Origin: Pithys albifrons albifrons
Taxonomy: Eukaryota; Chordata; Aves; Passeriformes; Thamnophilidae
DNA: 64,000 nt
Assembly (NCBI RefSeq): GCF_047495875.1
Contig: NC_092459.1
Coordinates: forward strand, 7,196,965-7,260,964
Reading direction: 5' to 3'
The notes beneath the pieces are model-generated. The model was not told where the DNA came from and made no database searches. It saw nothing but the letters and a program-made list of their open reading frames with translations. Positions within the stretch are counted from its first letter, which is position 1. The number at the start of each line of letters is the position of its first letter. The position numbers and the translations under genes are program-made. Below, one piece after another: positions 38,901 to 53,900 of the stretch.

Positions 38901-41900
38901 AGGATATATTTCCTGAACCTTAGGGTTTTCCTGGCAAACTGCACAAGGATCCAGAAGTGGGTATTCCCCAGGCAAGAGTTCTTCTGTCTCCTTGTGGGTC
39001 CTGGACAGTTTCTGTCTCGACTCTCTGCCTTTGCTATTGTTTGGAGGATTTCCCCACATGGCTTCTCCCCGTCCAAATTTGTGCCTTTCCTGTGGAATAC
39101 AGACAGACACTTGAGTGGGTGGAAGCTTTGCATCTGTTGTGTTTAAATGCAGATACAGCTGAGTCCTGACAATAGTTAGGAAGCGATGGGGCTGGTCAGG
39201 GCTGACCTTTTGGGGGCCTTCTGCCAAAGGTTTTTTCAAAGCCTTGCTGCTGATTGTTGCTGGGGTCAAGCTCAAGCACCTCCAGAGCCAGAGGTTTGCC
39301 GTTGCTGGGTTTAGTTGTTCTGGAGATTATTGAAGGACTCAGGGCCTTCTCTGGCTGCAGATGAAATGGGTGATGGCTTTGAGCAGCAGATTGGCAGGGA
39401 ATGAGCAGCCAGGAGCCAGCTCCGGCCTTGCCAGAGCCCTGCAGAGCCAGGCAGGCTGCAGGAGGGAGGTAGGTTGGCACACAACCAGCAGTTGTTTCTG
39501 GATCGCATCCTACACCTTCGTGTTTCCCAGCCCCTTAATGGCAGCCAGGCTAGAGTTTGTTCATCCCACTACTCCCTTCCCTTCCCTTTCCTTTTCTTCC
39601 CTGTTGTGGCAGAAGAGCCACGGATGACCTCAGCCTTTTGTCTTTGGGGAGGATATGAGTGGCAACATTTGATCTTGCTTCCTCTGCCAGAAAGTTTGGG
39701 CTGCTGAGGTGGGCTGAAGAAGAGGCAGAAATCATCCTACATTTAGCATCTTTCCACGTGGTTTTATTGATGGAGTGCCCAAAACTGTAATACGTGAGGG
39801 CAGTGTTCTTACTCGTGGATTGTCACCTCCAAGGAAGAAAATTTCTGCAGGCTGGAGTGGTGTCGTGGCACAGCTGCTGCCTGCTGGACAGATGGTCTGG
39901 AGCAAACTTGTAAAAATGTGTGTTCAGCTGCTGTGCCTTCTGGTCCTTGGCTGGCAGGGTTGTATTCCTGCCACTCCTTGGGCATCCTCCTACTCCTCAG
40001 CCACTCACCAATTCACAGCTGCCTTTTGGTTTAGCCAGGTATGTGTCTGAGTTCCCCTCTGAATCCAGTAGGATACATGTACAGCAGTAGAAACACCAGT
40101 CTGTTTGTCCAGATCAGCTGAAAGAGTGTGAAGGTGTCAAAACACCAGAGAAAAGATGCAGGTTGCTTTTCTTTAATAAAATTCAGATCGTTAAAACAAC
40201 GAACAAGAAAATAAAAAGCTTTGTTTTCCTAGCAGTGTGTATATCCATGCTCACAGCTGTGAAGCCTTCAGAGATTTAAACAGACAGATCTTTATTTTCT
40301 GTTGGTTATTGAGTCACAAGCTTAGGTTGCAAGGCATGCTTGACCATCACTTTGCCAAGTGACACAAGTATTTGTCGCAATTCCAATTCAGCTGCTGTCA
40401 GATTGGCAGTTCGCAAAATCCCAGTAAACAACCCCACTGGTTTTCAACTGACAGCTGAAATTTTTCTGAAAACTACAGACATAGCCTGGTGGAGTGTTCT
40501 TCCCTGTCAACGTGAGGAGAAAGAAGAAAGGGCAGCAAAAAAGTCTGTATTACCCAGTTAAAGGATAAGCCTTGCTTATTTTTCATAAATTGTTTGCTCT
40601 CAACCCTTTTTAGGGGCAACCTTGTAGCCTCTCCTTGGAGGTGTTGTAACTGAGTGGCTGGAGAGCAGCAGGATGGGAGGGATGATCTCCTTGCAGCAAT
40701 TCAGTCCCTCCAGTTTGTCTCCTCTGAACTTTTTTGTGTTTATAGGTGCTTTGTGAGTGATTTTCCCATGCAGTGGTTTTTTTTTCCTCTTCTGCTGCCA
40801 GTCCCATCTCCTGAGCACAGCTTCCAGTGTGCTGCTTTATTGCAAATCTTGCTGTCATCTCACAGATGGAAGGTTGAGGGTGATTGAAAAAAAAGAATAA
40901 AAAATGAAACCATGTTTGGCTGCTGGATCTCACAGAATCATCCATGTTCTTTCTGTGTTGTCTTCTGAGTACAAGAAACCTGTTCTCTTGGGAAGAGAAC
41001 ACTACCAAGGCCTGTGTAACTGCAAGTGGTGGAACTCTGAACCTTTCCTAGCTATACTTTCCAGCCATGGGAATGGAGTTTGATCTGTGAAGGACTTGGC
41101 CCTCTTCTCTGATTGCTGTTCATTGGGAAGGCCAACTGAATGGAAGTGCACTCAGGAAAACTGAGGTGTTCTGGTACTCCTGGGCTTGTAGTTCCCATAT
41201 GTTATATCCATAAACACTCCTTCAGGGGAGCATATTGGACATGTTTTTGCTATTATGTCTGCTTCTGGCAATCAGAAAAGACTGTACCTGGGGTTGAGAG
41301 CTGGAGACCTCACACTGTTGGAGAGATTTGGAGAGGAGTGGATACATAACTTGAAGATTTAAAGTTGTCTGCTCTGTGTTTTATTTTGGAAGTAGTAACT
41401 TCCCTGACCTAAGGAAAACTTGTGAGAGTCCTCCCCTCTGCCAGCAATGCCCTTATCTGCTTTCATATTTTCTTGACTAATGTTGGATTTTTGGTCCCAT
41501 GAGATTATACAGTCATTATTTCCCCAGGTTTTGAAGCAATTGCCTGGCTTCAATTTCAGTGGTAGGTTTCTGTCATGACTGGCTTGAGTGATTCCAGTAC
41601 ATACACAGCTGGAACATGAGGATCCTTTGGGAAGAAGTTTAAGTAATTATTTTAATGTGCTTCATTTTCTTTCTGATTAGAACACTGAATATACTTTAAT
41701 GGGTTTTATAAATAGTTAATTTGTGTTTATGCCATCATGCTAAACCCAAAGGGCTGAAAATAGGCCTCTAGTCTTTGTGGTGTTAGAGCTGTGTGTACCA
41801 TCCGGTGGTGTTTTCAAGCAGAACGCAAATGTAACTACACCTGGGGTAAAATGCAGCAAGAACTGAATAGCTTAGTGCAGCACTTCATTGCAGCATCAGA

Positions 41901-44900
41901 CTGTAAGTGAAGAACACTTAACTGGAACTGCAGAGGGAATTGCATCCATGTAAATACTCAATTTGGAATTTGACCAGATTGCTAAAGTAGATAGTCTGCT
42001 TTTAAGGAAGATTTCACAGGATTTTTAGCAGACCTAGTTAATTGTTTACAATGTACTAAAGCAATAAAACTTAACCACACACTTTCTGTATATAGAAGAA
42101 CTGCAGAGCCAAGTAATATCAGAGAACTGGAATGAAATACCATTGCCACTAGCTGGCATCAGCTTTCAAATAATTCCCATAGTCCTCTGAGTGAACTCTC
42201 AGCTTTTGGTTTCCCCATCCTTTTTAACAGAGATGCATTGGTAGCAGAACTAACCAGCACTGAAGACATGCAGGAGCTGCTGTGAGCTGGTCTGCAGGCA
42301 TATTCAGCAAGTCCTTACTTAACTGGGACAGGTTTGTAGGAGGCAGGAGATGCTATAGAAGGGCCATAGGGTAAATTTATGACTACACCGAATCAGAAGT
42401 GTCTTTTTTTCACTTCTGCTCTGTGAGACCATTGAACATGATGTAATTGGGCAGATTTAAACATGTTTTGTTTCATGGACTTTGCAATAATAGGATGACT
42501 CAAGTCCTTAATTAGAATAAAAAAGCATTACCTCATCAATGAGCCTGCTCCTTTCACTAGGCACGGGAAATCTTTAACCGACAGATGCAAGCAACTGCTC
42601 ATAGATGAGACAGACTGCTAATGAGGGATGGATTCAGAGCTGCCCTATTGCTTTTCTGTTCACCGACTATAACAGAATTGTTTGCCATAGAAGAAGCTGT
42701 CCATGGGGTGAATGTGTGCTCAGTTTAAATCGAGATGGGAGACTTGCTTTTCTTTTCATCTGATGCTGTCAGGTCTCTAATTCAGCAGACTTAATAAAAC
42801 CATTGTTCCCTTTTCCCCAGGGATCAGCTGCAGACATTTCTGTCTTTGTTTCAAAGGATCAAAGAATTAGCTTTTGGAAAACCATTTTTGGAAGCAATCT
42901 GTAAAACTTTGCCAAAAATGCATGAATTAGCCATTGTAACTATAGGCCGGTACTAATTAACACACCTGGGGATCACATTTCTTGCTACTGCCCTTGCAGC
43001 AGTTGGCCAGGTCTGGAATCATCTGAAGTGCCAGTTAAAGGAGGAATGTCCCTAAGGACAGGCACACATCTGAGACTCGGCAGCTCTGCATTCTGCACAT
43101 CAGTTTCTTGGGTCATATCACAGTACTAAAAGGTTAGATCTCTCCCTTACCCCTTTGGTAAAAGGAATAAAACTGATGCTGTAGATCTGCCTGGGGAAAA
43201 GAAATTCTTAATTTCTTTGTTTTCCATTACCTTCTATAAATTTTGGAAATACTCAAAACCTTTCTTTCCAAATTGCCTGTGATGCTCAGTCATGTCCAGA
43301 TCATAAAGGGGGAGTGAGATTTATCGTCACAGTGAAATACATAACTGTACAAGGTGCTTTGACTGTGGCTAAACTAGTAAATTATAGCAAACAGGAACTC
43401 TAGTGTTGCTTTTGCCAATTAGAATAAAGTAGTTTCTGCCCAATGGCTGCATCCTTCTGATCCTCAGAGGAAGTTGGCCATGTCCAAAACAGGAAGGGCC
43501 CTAAGCTTGCAGTGATCACCCAACTATGTCCAGGCATCATTTGGGAAAGCAATAATTAGCCCGGGCCAGATTCATGCCAGGAAGTAACAGTTAATGTGCC
43601 ATTATCTGAGCCCAGCCTCTGACCACATATATTTGCTGGTATAGGTTTTAGCTTTTTGTTGCAACAGGGCAGCCTGAAGAAGGTGCATGTTTAAGAGTCA
43701 GAATTGGAGCCACTGGGGTCCTGTAATGAGGCTTTTCTTGATGCAGGCAGTGCTAAGTGTATGCCTGACACTTGAGGATGCTCTGTCATCATAAACCACC
43801 AACAGCATTTTGCAGCAAGCATGGAGCTGGCTGCTGTGGTTCCTCTCAGCTGGCACTCTTCTGGATGATGGCAAAGCTCCGGAGCTCATCCAGGACTGGA
43901 TGGGTGCAGCCTGCCTCTTTTGGACTGTAACAGTTGAGCCACGTAGGTGTGAGCTGTGGTGTGTCAGGCAGCTTGGAAAAGGTCTTGACTTGGATTTTCA
44001 CAAGTGTAGGCTGTTTTCTGAGCTCTGCTCTCTGAACCATGAATTTCTGTAATAACTGCTGCTTATTTGGCTCAATACACAAACAGGTTGGAGTGCCTTG
44101 GATGGAAGACTTCCAAGATTTCCTCTTCCTTTATTGCTTTTTGTCTGTGATAGTATCTGAGGCGTATTTGAAGGCATCATTAAACACAAAACATGGTGTC
44201 ATGCTCTCAAAACATTATCTGGACCCATTTGCAACAGACATCTCATTTTTCATCTGTGTGTTGGGTTATCTGCCAGCCTAGGCTGTTGTTGTGTGTAACA
44301 CTCTTGTCCTGGAAACTTCTTCCCGAGTCATCCATCTTACTCATCTTGGCTATGAATGACAGAGCCTTGGCCCCTAAGGTCCTGTAATATGAAAAAAAGT
44401 AAATCCATTCTCACGAGGCTCCTGAGGGCTAACCCTCACTTCCTCCCTCAGAGGCTGTTACAGCAAACCCTGACCTCACTGGACTTGTTTTTATTTATTC
44501 AGTGGTGCTGCCAAGAGACAAAGGCAGTGCTACACAGGGTGGGATGCTGAAATGGGAAGGAGAAGCCTGTGGTCCGGAACTGCTGGCCAGGGTTTCAGGA
44601 GAATTAGTTTTCAACTCTTCATTGCAAAGGCATAAAGTTCAGGCTGCAGATAGCTCAATTCTGATTTTCAGGACTGCACTTCATTCCTAAACTGTAAAAG
44701 AACAGTACTCGCATGCCCTGACAGGTAGAGGTCCAGAGAGAGTGAATTCTGCAAGGTTGTGAGGTGTTAGGGGTTTGCTGGCAAACATAGCGGTTTGTTG
44801 GCAATAAGCACTGTTTAGGTTGTCCTTGGCATATGGTCAGAGATGTTATCCAGCCTGTTGTATCGCTTTACTTTCATGAAGGACCATCCTTGGTCTTCCA

Positions 44901-47900
44901 GTCATTTTCCAGGTGTTGGCAGCAGAGCACTTGTTGCTCACAGGAGCGTTGCCATCATGGTGCTGTTCTGTGCTACTGATGGATATTATGAAGGATGCCA
45001 AGTTGTCCTTAAATCCTACAGCCAAATGGAAAATGTGGCAAAGGACAGCCTCCTTTCTGCTCTTTACTTATTAGTTCTTCCTTGGAGGGGCCTCTCTCAA
45101 GGATCATTTCCAAAAGGTGGCATGGAGAAGACTGCATCGAGCTTGCCTCCATATGCAGTCCTCTGGCAGTATCTCACCAACCTTTGCTCCTTCAAACGCC
45201 CCCCTATGCCTTTGTTCTGTGCCCAGAGCATGGCACAAGCAGTGTTTCAGGCTGTGACTCTGCAGAGCTCTAGCACAACCCTCACATCATTGCAAGCACT
45301 TGAACTGAAAATCAGATAGAATAAATAATAATTCTAGAACACCACACAGAGCAAGGGAAGACCAAGGCCAAGTGTTTTATAATATGGATACAGCCCTGCC
45401 CCAACCTTCTCGTTCAGCAGGGTAGGTGTGTGTGCTGCCTTGTGTGCTCATGGCACCTCTGCCCTGGAGTTCTGTCAGTTGTAGGAAGGTAGACAGCCTC
45501 AAAACCCCTCCTTTTCTTGGAGAGACCACAGGCAGGTGTGGTGGGTTAACCCTGGCTGGACACCGGGTGCCCACCAATGCCACTCTATCACTGCCCTCCT
45601 CAGCTAGGCAGGGTAGAGAAATTATAATGAAAGACTCATGGGTTGAGATAAGGACAAGGAGAGATCACTCACCAGTGACTGTCACGGGCAAAACAGACTC
45701 TTACTTGGGGAAATGAATTGAATTTATTACCAATCAAATCAAAGTAGAATAATGAGAAGTAAAACTGAATTATAAAGCACTTCCCCCCACCCCTCCCTTC
45801 TTCCCAGGCTCAACTTCATTCCTGATTTTCTTTGCCTCCTCCCCCACAGCAGCACAGGAGGATGGAGGAATGGGGGCTGTGGTCAGTTCATCACACATTG
45901 TCTCTGTATCTCCTTACTCCTCAGGGGAGGACTCCTCACACTCTTCCTCTGCTCCACTGGGGATCCCTCCCATGGGATGCAGTCGTTCAAGAACAGTGCT
46001 CCAGTGTGGGTCCCCTGTGGGGTCACAAGTCCTGCCAGCAAACTTGTACCAGTGTGGGCTTCTCTCTTTACAGGCCCTGCCAGGAGCCTGCCCAGTGTGG
46101 GGTCCTCCGTGGGCTGCAATGGCACAGTTGCCTCATCCTAATCTGCACCACGGGCTGCAGGGGAACTCTGCTCTGGCATCTGGAGCACCTCCTCCTCCAC
46201 CTCTTTCACTGACCTGGGTGTCTGTGGGGCTGTTTCTCTCACATACTCCTCTCCTGGCTGCAGTTGAAGAATAGTTTATCCTAGAGGCACTACCACTGTG
46301 GCTGATGGGCTCGGCCTTGGCCAGCAGCAGGTCCATCTTGGAGCTGTTTGGTGTTGGCTCTGATGGTCATGAGGAACCTTCCAGCAACTTCTCACAGAAG
46401 CCACTCCTCTGTCCCCTGCCTGCTATCAAAACCTTGCCATGCAAGCCCAATACAGCAGGTACCAGTGTCCTCTCTTGGGAGTGCAGAGAAAAGTGAATAA
46501 AGACAGGAGTGGGGCCAGGAGCTGCGGATAGGGAAGTGTGGAGGGGCTTGATGACAGGAACAAGACAGCCCCATGAATCAGCAAATGGCATTTCAGCCAT
46601 ATCTGATGCACTATATGTTTACAGTCACACTGACCCTGTGGTGTTGGTTCTGTGTCCTAGCCATGTGGCATGCAAAATGTCTGCTGTAGCATTCCTCCTT
46701 AGGGATCCAAATTCTGAAATGCCCTGTCTGTTTTCTGTCTGAAATCATTCTTCCCCCAACACTGCCATATCCACTGTAACACCAGGGAGTAAAAGCTTAA
46801 AACATTGTGCAGTTATTTGTTACTCCCCTGCTGTCATCAGCATCATTTCAGCACTTTTGAACTAGTCCTACTGACACAGATCAGTGATTCTGCTCCCCCT
46901 CCTGTGTACTCAACCAAAGAGTCCCCTTAGCAAACCTCAGGGAATTTCTCACATGCCTCCAACTTATTAGATGGCACAAGATTTTTCACTGATGTAAAAT
47001 GGCATAACTTTAATGTTCTTTGAGTGCATCTAGGATTTGTGAGTCAACTGACTGACCTAAAGGATCAAATTATAGGCCCAGACTCAGACTGTGAGTCAAC
47101 AGCTGCTAAACCTGGAGAGACCTCTCCTTGGGCTCAAAGACCACTACACGCTTCCTGCTCTTTGTCCCTACAGAAGCCTGAGGTCTCACATTGTCTGGGC
47201 TATGAAAGCCTGAGATGTTTACCAGCATTTCTACCCACAGCCTATGTTTCCTGATCCATTTTCACTGTAGCATCCCTTGCAGCACAGGAATTGTCAGTGT
47301 TTCTAATGGAGCCAGCCCCAAGGGTCCAGTAGGCAGTAGCAGATCATCAGCAGCTCAGCAGGAATGAGGAGCAGGGTCTGCAGTGTATCAGTTGTATGGA
47401 TCTACAGGCTTGGGTTGCTTGTGTCTCGGCATAATTCTCCAGGGATTTGAGATGGTAGTCAGAGGCCGTGCTGAGATAATCCATCTGCCATCTCTTTAGA
47501 GGACTGTGAGAATAGCAAGGGTTGCTCTGGCTGGGCTAAGCGAGGGATTTTTTTTGCCAATAGGAGGGAAATGATTTTGGTTATGATTCTAGAATATTAT
47601 CGTGTCTGCCAAGTAACACCAGCATTGAGTTGAACCTCATACACAAGGCAGAACACTTGTGAAGACTACTTATTTCTTCTTTTAGTCACGTGTTGTGTCT
47701 TGCTTGCATTTAGCAGGTTTCTGCCATTCAGTGGCCGACCCCACTGTGCTCCACAAAGGGCTCCTGGTGCTTCCCCAGCAGGATTCTCCCTTCAACCTGG
47801 CAACCAGTTGTTGGGCACACTGAGCTCAGTGCCCAGGCCCTGAAATTACTTATTTGAGCAAAAGCTTCTCTGCTGTGAAGTCAGACCAGTTAGCAAGAAA

Positions 47901-50900
47901 AACATAAATAGAAATCCAATTTAAAAATCCAGAATTATGTCATCTGTTTTTCTGTTTGCAGCAGAAAAGCTGCCACTGCAGAGCCTCAGTGACTCGCTTG
48001 GCAGGGAGAGTTTGTTGCCTACAGTGGTGTGACTGTTCCTACAGTCTGACCTCCAGCAGTGTCTGCATCATCACAAGTGGAGTTGCTTCATGCAGTAGGT
48101 ATATCAATGGCCCGGGGAATATTTCACTCAGAGCAATTTTATCTTACCTTTGTTTTAAAAAACAATGAACTAGTGAAACCTCTAGGCAGGAGAGCTGTGT
48201 ACTCTTTTATGGAAGAGGTTTTGATCTCATGATCAGCAGGAGAGGCAGCAGCCAGAGCACGGCGCTGTGTCTGCAACAGCAGTGTCATTTAGCTCTGACA
48301 ATGTCTAATTGTGTTCTTCTCTATTGTAATTCCTGTGCAGCCATCTCTGAGTTATGGTGAGAGGTTTGTATTACGCATGGCACAGCCACGAGATAAAAAA
48401 GTGACCTCTGTGAGCAGAAACATGTGGGTGAAGGAACCAGGCTCAGCCCCACCATCTCCTCTTGGGCTGTGTCGTGGAGCAGTTGAGACCCTGCGCTTTG
48501 GAAGCAATCTGCCCAGCTTCCAAATCCTGCTTGGCTACTGCTGGTTACCACTGCCCTGGTAACCAGCCTTTCTCAGGCTTTTTATAAGCTCTCTAGATGT
48601 GGCGTGACAGGTATGTCAGGCAGAATTTTAGAGTGGAACATCATGTACAGGTTGCTAGAGGTTTTCTGTAGATTGGGGGTCAATCTGTGCAAATACCAGG
48701 CAACAAAAAGGAAAGACACCCTTCAGACTGAGTTTTGCATGGAGCATCTGTCATTAGAGAGGCCAGACATTTTTTGGTGCAAGTATCCTTGCTTGTTGTG
48801 TTATCTCCTAGAGGCTTTTCTGTTGACAGACAGACAAAAATTAGAGTTGTGCCTGCACTCTGGGCTCCTGTACCCATTCTGCTTTAGATTGCAATGAGGG
48901 GGAATTCAGGTGAGGCAGCAGTGCAGGGAAATGAGTCTCCTCCCAGGGAGCACAATGTGAGGCTGGGGGGCTGTCAAACATAGGTAGCACGAGATGCTGC
49001 TGGATATGACCTCATTCTGTTGTGAGGAGGTGAAGATTAGGTAACACAAAATGAAAATCATATAAATATATATGAGCAACAGTTAGGCTGCCTGTCCTTG
49101 GGAGCAGGCATCAAACACTTGCAGATCCTGTTGATTTCACTTTGTCAAGGCCTGTAGTGAGAGGACAACTTTAAAACTTTCAGTTTTAGGCTGAAAGAGT
49201 GGATGTAGATGAGATAAAAGTACAATAAGGGTGATGAGACATTGACACAGGTTGCCTGGAGAAGTGGATGCCCCATCCCTGGAAGTGTTCAAGGTCAGGT
49301 TGGATGGGGCTCTGAGCACCCTTGTGTAGTGGAAGATGTCCCTGCCCACAGTAGAGGAGTTGGACTAGGTGATCTTTAAGATTTCTTCCAACCCAAATAA
49401 TTTTGTGACTTTATAGTTCTATCATTCAGAGGTATGAATGCCCAACACTTCTGAAAATGAGACATCAAGTATTCACATGTTGAGTGCTTTTCAGAAAATA
49501 TTCAAATACATCTAACAAGAAGCTATGGTGGTATGTTCATGTGTATGGTTTTAGTGTTGAAGAAACCAGTCACTTCTCCAAAATGATTGCTATTTGTCGC
49601 TTTCACTTGCTAGTTATAAGAATTCTTAGTACAACATTGATACTTTTAGTACCTTCAATATCCTCTTTGTGAATCCTTTTTAAAAGTTTGGTCCTGAATC
49701 AGTTGACCATGTGACAGTTAAGATGCTCACTAGCAAATTTTTTTCACACTCTGTTTCAGCTTGGTTGACTTGGGTTGTGAAGCTGGTCAGGATGTTTTGT
49801 GAAGAATGTCTCATAAAGGACTATGTTGGCAGGTTGATTTCATTGCAGTTGTTATATTTAAATTCTTGTCATATGGCACATTTTACTGCTGAGTTTACTC
49901 CATGTAGATGTCACTTTACAGGCATGAAACAGAGTACTCATTCAAGAATTTGTTGGTTTTGAAGCTACAAAACTGTAACAATTATTAATTGGTGTAAGCA
50001 AATGGATTTTTTTCTTAGAGTGTAATTTTTACATGTTTAGGGTTAAAACATGAAGCTTCTTCCTGAAAATAACTTCATTAGGATTAATAGTGACCTTAAA
50101 ATAAATAAATCAAGGAATAATGTCTAGCAGAATTTGTTAAGTTCAAACTGTTCACCGTAATTTTTTTCCTGATAAAGCTTCTGTTCTCCAAAAAGATTTT
50201 GCATTTATTTAAGATTTGACATGTATTTTGTCTTTTTTCAAAAACTGACTGGCAAATATAATTGTTTATTTTCGGTGGTCAGCAGCTGTAGCTGGTTATC
50301 ATTTGTTGTCAGCTTCAGCCGCTTCCCTTTCTCTTGCTTTGGTAACTTGCCTACTGTTACCTCTGCTTAATTTTATCCTTTTTTTTAACTTACCCACTTT
50401 CCTACTTTCCCATTGAAGTTTCCTGTTTCTCTCCTTTGGTTACTGCCTGTGATCTTTTTCGAAAGCGTAGTTTGACCAGCAATAGTAATCTTTAGTGTTA
50501 GAGCTGACAAAGAGGAGTCCAGAACAGAGGTCTGGAGGGCAAGAAGTGCATAATGTGAAGAAGAGAGCTGAAGATGACAAGGAGGTCCAGTTAGCAGGAT
50601 AAGGCAGCACTGCAGATTCTGGAGGTAGAGCAAGAAAATGTCTGATACTAGCCAGAAATTTGGGAAAATTATTGAGGAGAGATGAAAAGGGGAAATAGGG
50701 TGGAACTGGGAAGAAATTGTTAGGACTAGGTATAAGAAAAATAAAAGGGGTTCCAGAGAAGGGAACCAGAGAAAAAAATCAGTGTTTCTCTCCTATTATC
50801 AATTTGAAATCAACATACCAAACATACAGAGAAAGAGAATTAAGGACATAATAAAATCTGGTATACACTAAGCCCTGACACTACCATAGTCATGCTTGCC

Positions 50901-53900
50901 TTTTAGCTTTTATTAATTCCCAGACTGAACAGAAAGACAGTATTCTCTCCTCCTTGCCCTACCAAAGACATAAGGAAGAACCAAAGAGTGTTCTGGTTTC
51001 ATCCCTTCTGACTTGAGGCATCTGTGTGCACAAGCTAATGCAGAGATAGCTCAAGATCTCTCTATAGACAAGCAGATCCTTGCAATGCTGCAGTGATATC
51101 CCTGCCTGCAGAAACCTGGAGGATAGGAGCTTCCATTGTCCTGCTTCTGCTTTGGAAGAAAACGGTGGGAACTTCGTGATTGCTGTGTCAGTCCTTGGAT
51201 AAGATACCATTATTAACCAAGCCTGTAGGCTCATGAAAAGAAAATAGCAGCATGATTCCAGACAGATTTTAGTAATAAATGCTCTTTTAATTACTTACTG
51301 ATTACATCTGATTATCTGCCTTTCTATGATTTTACCAAGCATCAAGGCAATGCTCAGCAGCCCTTGCTTCTTTGTGTTGTACTTTTATAACTTTTCTGAT
51401 TTCTAAATTAGCTTTACTTTCAGCCCTCTCTAACCTCCCTGGAATTCTCAAATGTGTTGAGTAGTTATATCCAGGATGCTCAAAGATGCCTGGCCAACAT
51501 TTTCCAAAACACCTTAGTATGTGTTACCTGGTAGTGCATATTTGAAAATATGCATCATTAACATGAGTATTAGGATAAGAAAAATTTCACTCTTGTCAGA
51601 GACTCTGAAATGCTGTTCTTCTGCTTTGCAGATGAAACCCAAAATCCTAGTGAATATTTCTGGCTCTTTCACATCATTATTGGCAACTTTATTATGTGTG
51701 TCTTGTTCTGGACTACTGTGGTTTCATTTAATCATGGTTGTGTTTTGAAACTTGTCTTTCGTTGTCCTTATTTCAGCAAGTCTGATGTTCTGGTTTAGTC
51801 TAGAAAATCACAGGATAATGATAAATTTCCTTTATGTTCATTTTCTTTCTTTGCAATCTACTCCGTAACCTTAGTTCCATTGCCAGCCATATGCCTGTGT
51901 GCTTTATTAGTTATTTAGTTGAAAACATTTTAGGAAATGTTTCTGTATTATGATTGTGGCTAATGAGCTGTGTACTAAACAAAAGCTGTTTGTCTGTGGT
52001 CTTCTTATCTGTTTTCAAATTATATGGAAAGTAATATAATCAGAAAGCTGAAGGACAGATTACAAAACCAGCTTGGCTTCATTTAGGAAGAACAGGTACT
52101 CTTCAGTGCTGAGCCCTTCAGAAAAATCTTTTCACAAAAGCAGGTCCCTAGTTGGGACCTGAACCCTTGAAAATCTGTTCCTTCAGGCTTTCTTTCCATC
52201 TGTTGCAAGTAAACAATAGTCTAACACTGACTTGGGGCTGCAGCAGAGAAACTTGCCTGCAATTGAATGCTTCTCTTCCAAATGATTTCTGATAGTAGAT
52301 TTATTCCATCTATTATACATTATCTTATTTTGGGACATGCCAGAGCCATTTAAAGTACTGTATGTTACCATGATGTCCACAAGAGAAGGATTACTGTGTA
52401 AGGTAAAGTATCTCTGTGGCAAACACTTGCCACGTTTGCTTAGTGCTTAGCAGTCAGGCTGTGCTGAGCTGAATGGCTGAGAATTTCTATTGGGCATCTA
52501 TCCCTTGCCCAAGGGGGATGAGAATGACCCCTTTTGTCCTGTGTGTTATTATCAGGCAGCTTTGGAAAACGAGCACTGTTGAATGAAAAGAAAGCAGCAG
52601 ATGACATTTTGTTTTCCGCAGGAACTAGTGTATAGGTTCTTTGTTTTTCAGACATGATTTTCAAGAAGATGTGTTAATATTGCTGCTGTTTTAGCTGTAG
52701 GTCTTTTGTTCAAGGCTGAACGTAGATTTGTAGGAGTTGAGGTGTTGGTTTATATTAGAGAGCTCTTCCCTTGTAAAATCCTATGGAAACCTAAGATAGG
52801 AGTATGTTTATTCTGAATAAGTATTTTTTTAAAGATTATGGTAACATTTCTTTCCTGGAGCATACTTTTATTTCTATAAAAAGGAGATGGTCATATTTTC
52901 AGAATAATATGTTCTGTAATTTTTTGTCAGTGTGCAGAGATTTCACATACTCTGATGGCAACATTCACTGTTTTACCCAGCAGTAATCATGGATTAGGGA
53001 TGCTTTTGTGGAGAGCACAGTAGACACACTCTATGATTTAAGCCACATGTTACCAAGAGCTAGATCTGCAGATCCAATGATTCATAATACAGCTATCACA
53101 CACACAGGTCTGGAAATCTTCTGACTTTGGAGTGTCTTGGTCATCCTTGTTGCTCTTTTCTACAGCTGACCAGAAAGCATATTTGCATTATTGCAGTGCT
53201 AGTGAGACCTGGAGCCTGCCAAATGAGTGACCTACATTGTGTTTGGTAAACAGTAACAGGAGAATTGTGCTCACAAAATGGCTTAGGTTTGAAACTGTCT
53301 TTGCTTACAGGATTTTGTTGACATTTTCTTGGGTGATTTGAGAATCGTTTGGGAACCAGGAGTCTCAGCTGGAGTTTCAAGTATGCCAGCAGCCTGACTA
53401 TATGGATTGATATACTCTAATTTTTGATCATCCAGTTTTGGTCCATGTCAGTTAGGAGGTCAGAGCAGGAGACAGCAGTGTTATCTGAGTCATTCTCACA
53501 GTGCTTCCTGTATAGAACTGAGTAGGCTCAACTAGGTAAGTAGTTTCTGTGAACAAAGGATACATCTTCCTTTGGGCTGGTTTGGTTCTTGTTGAGATTT
53601 TTAAAATTCACTTGAGTGACGTTCCAAAGGTTCACTTGTTTCAGCAGCAAAGAAATAGCAATGACACAGGTCATCCTCCAGCAGCTGGATGCTGGTAGTT
53701 TCAAAATGTCAGATGCCAAGGTTGTGAGCATGATGTATGAAGAAGATGCTAATGAGGTGCAGAGCTTGAGTACAGTAATACTTTGAAAGGCCAAATGTTA
53801 CTTCATTTCTTTCTTCCCAAAGACTCTGCATCCCCGCACTAGTTTACTTCACTCTGGTACATCATGATCATCAAATTAAATATCCTTTTGAGTTCTCCTC

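Noticed and set aside
40925..40950. Possible CR1 end ('cacagaatcatccatg')
   Set aside because: Only the short 'cacagaatcat' word matches; the following sequence does not continue as CR1.
45832..46274. Two overlapping + strand open frames of 126 and 134 codons
   Set aside because: They lie wholly inside the solo LTR and on its antisense strand; there is no retroviral coding homology.
53120..53170. Possible CR1 ORF2 scrap ('catccttgttgctcttttct')
   Set aside because: Too short and with no flanking CR1 sequence in order.
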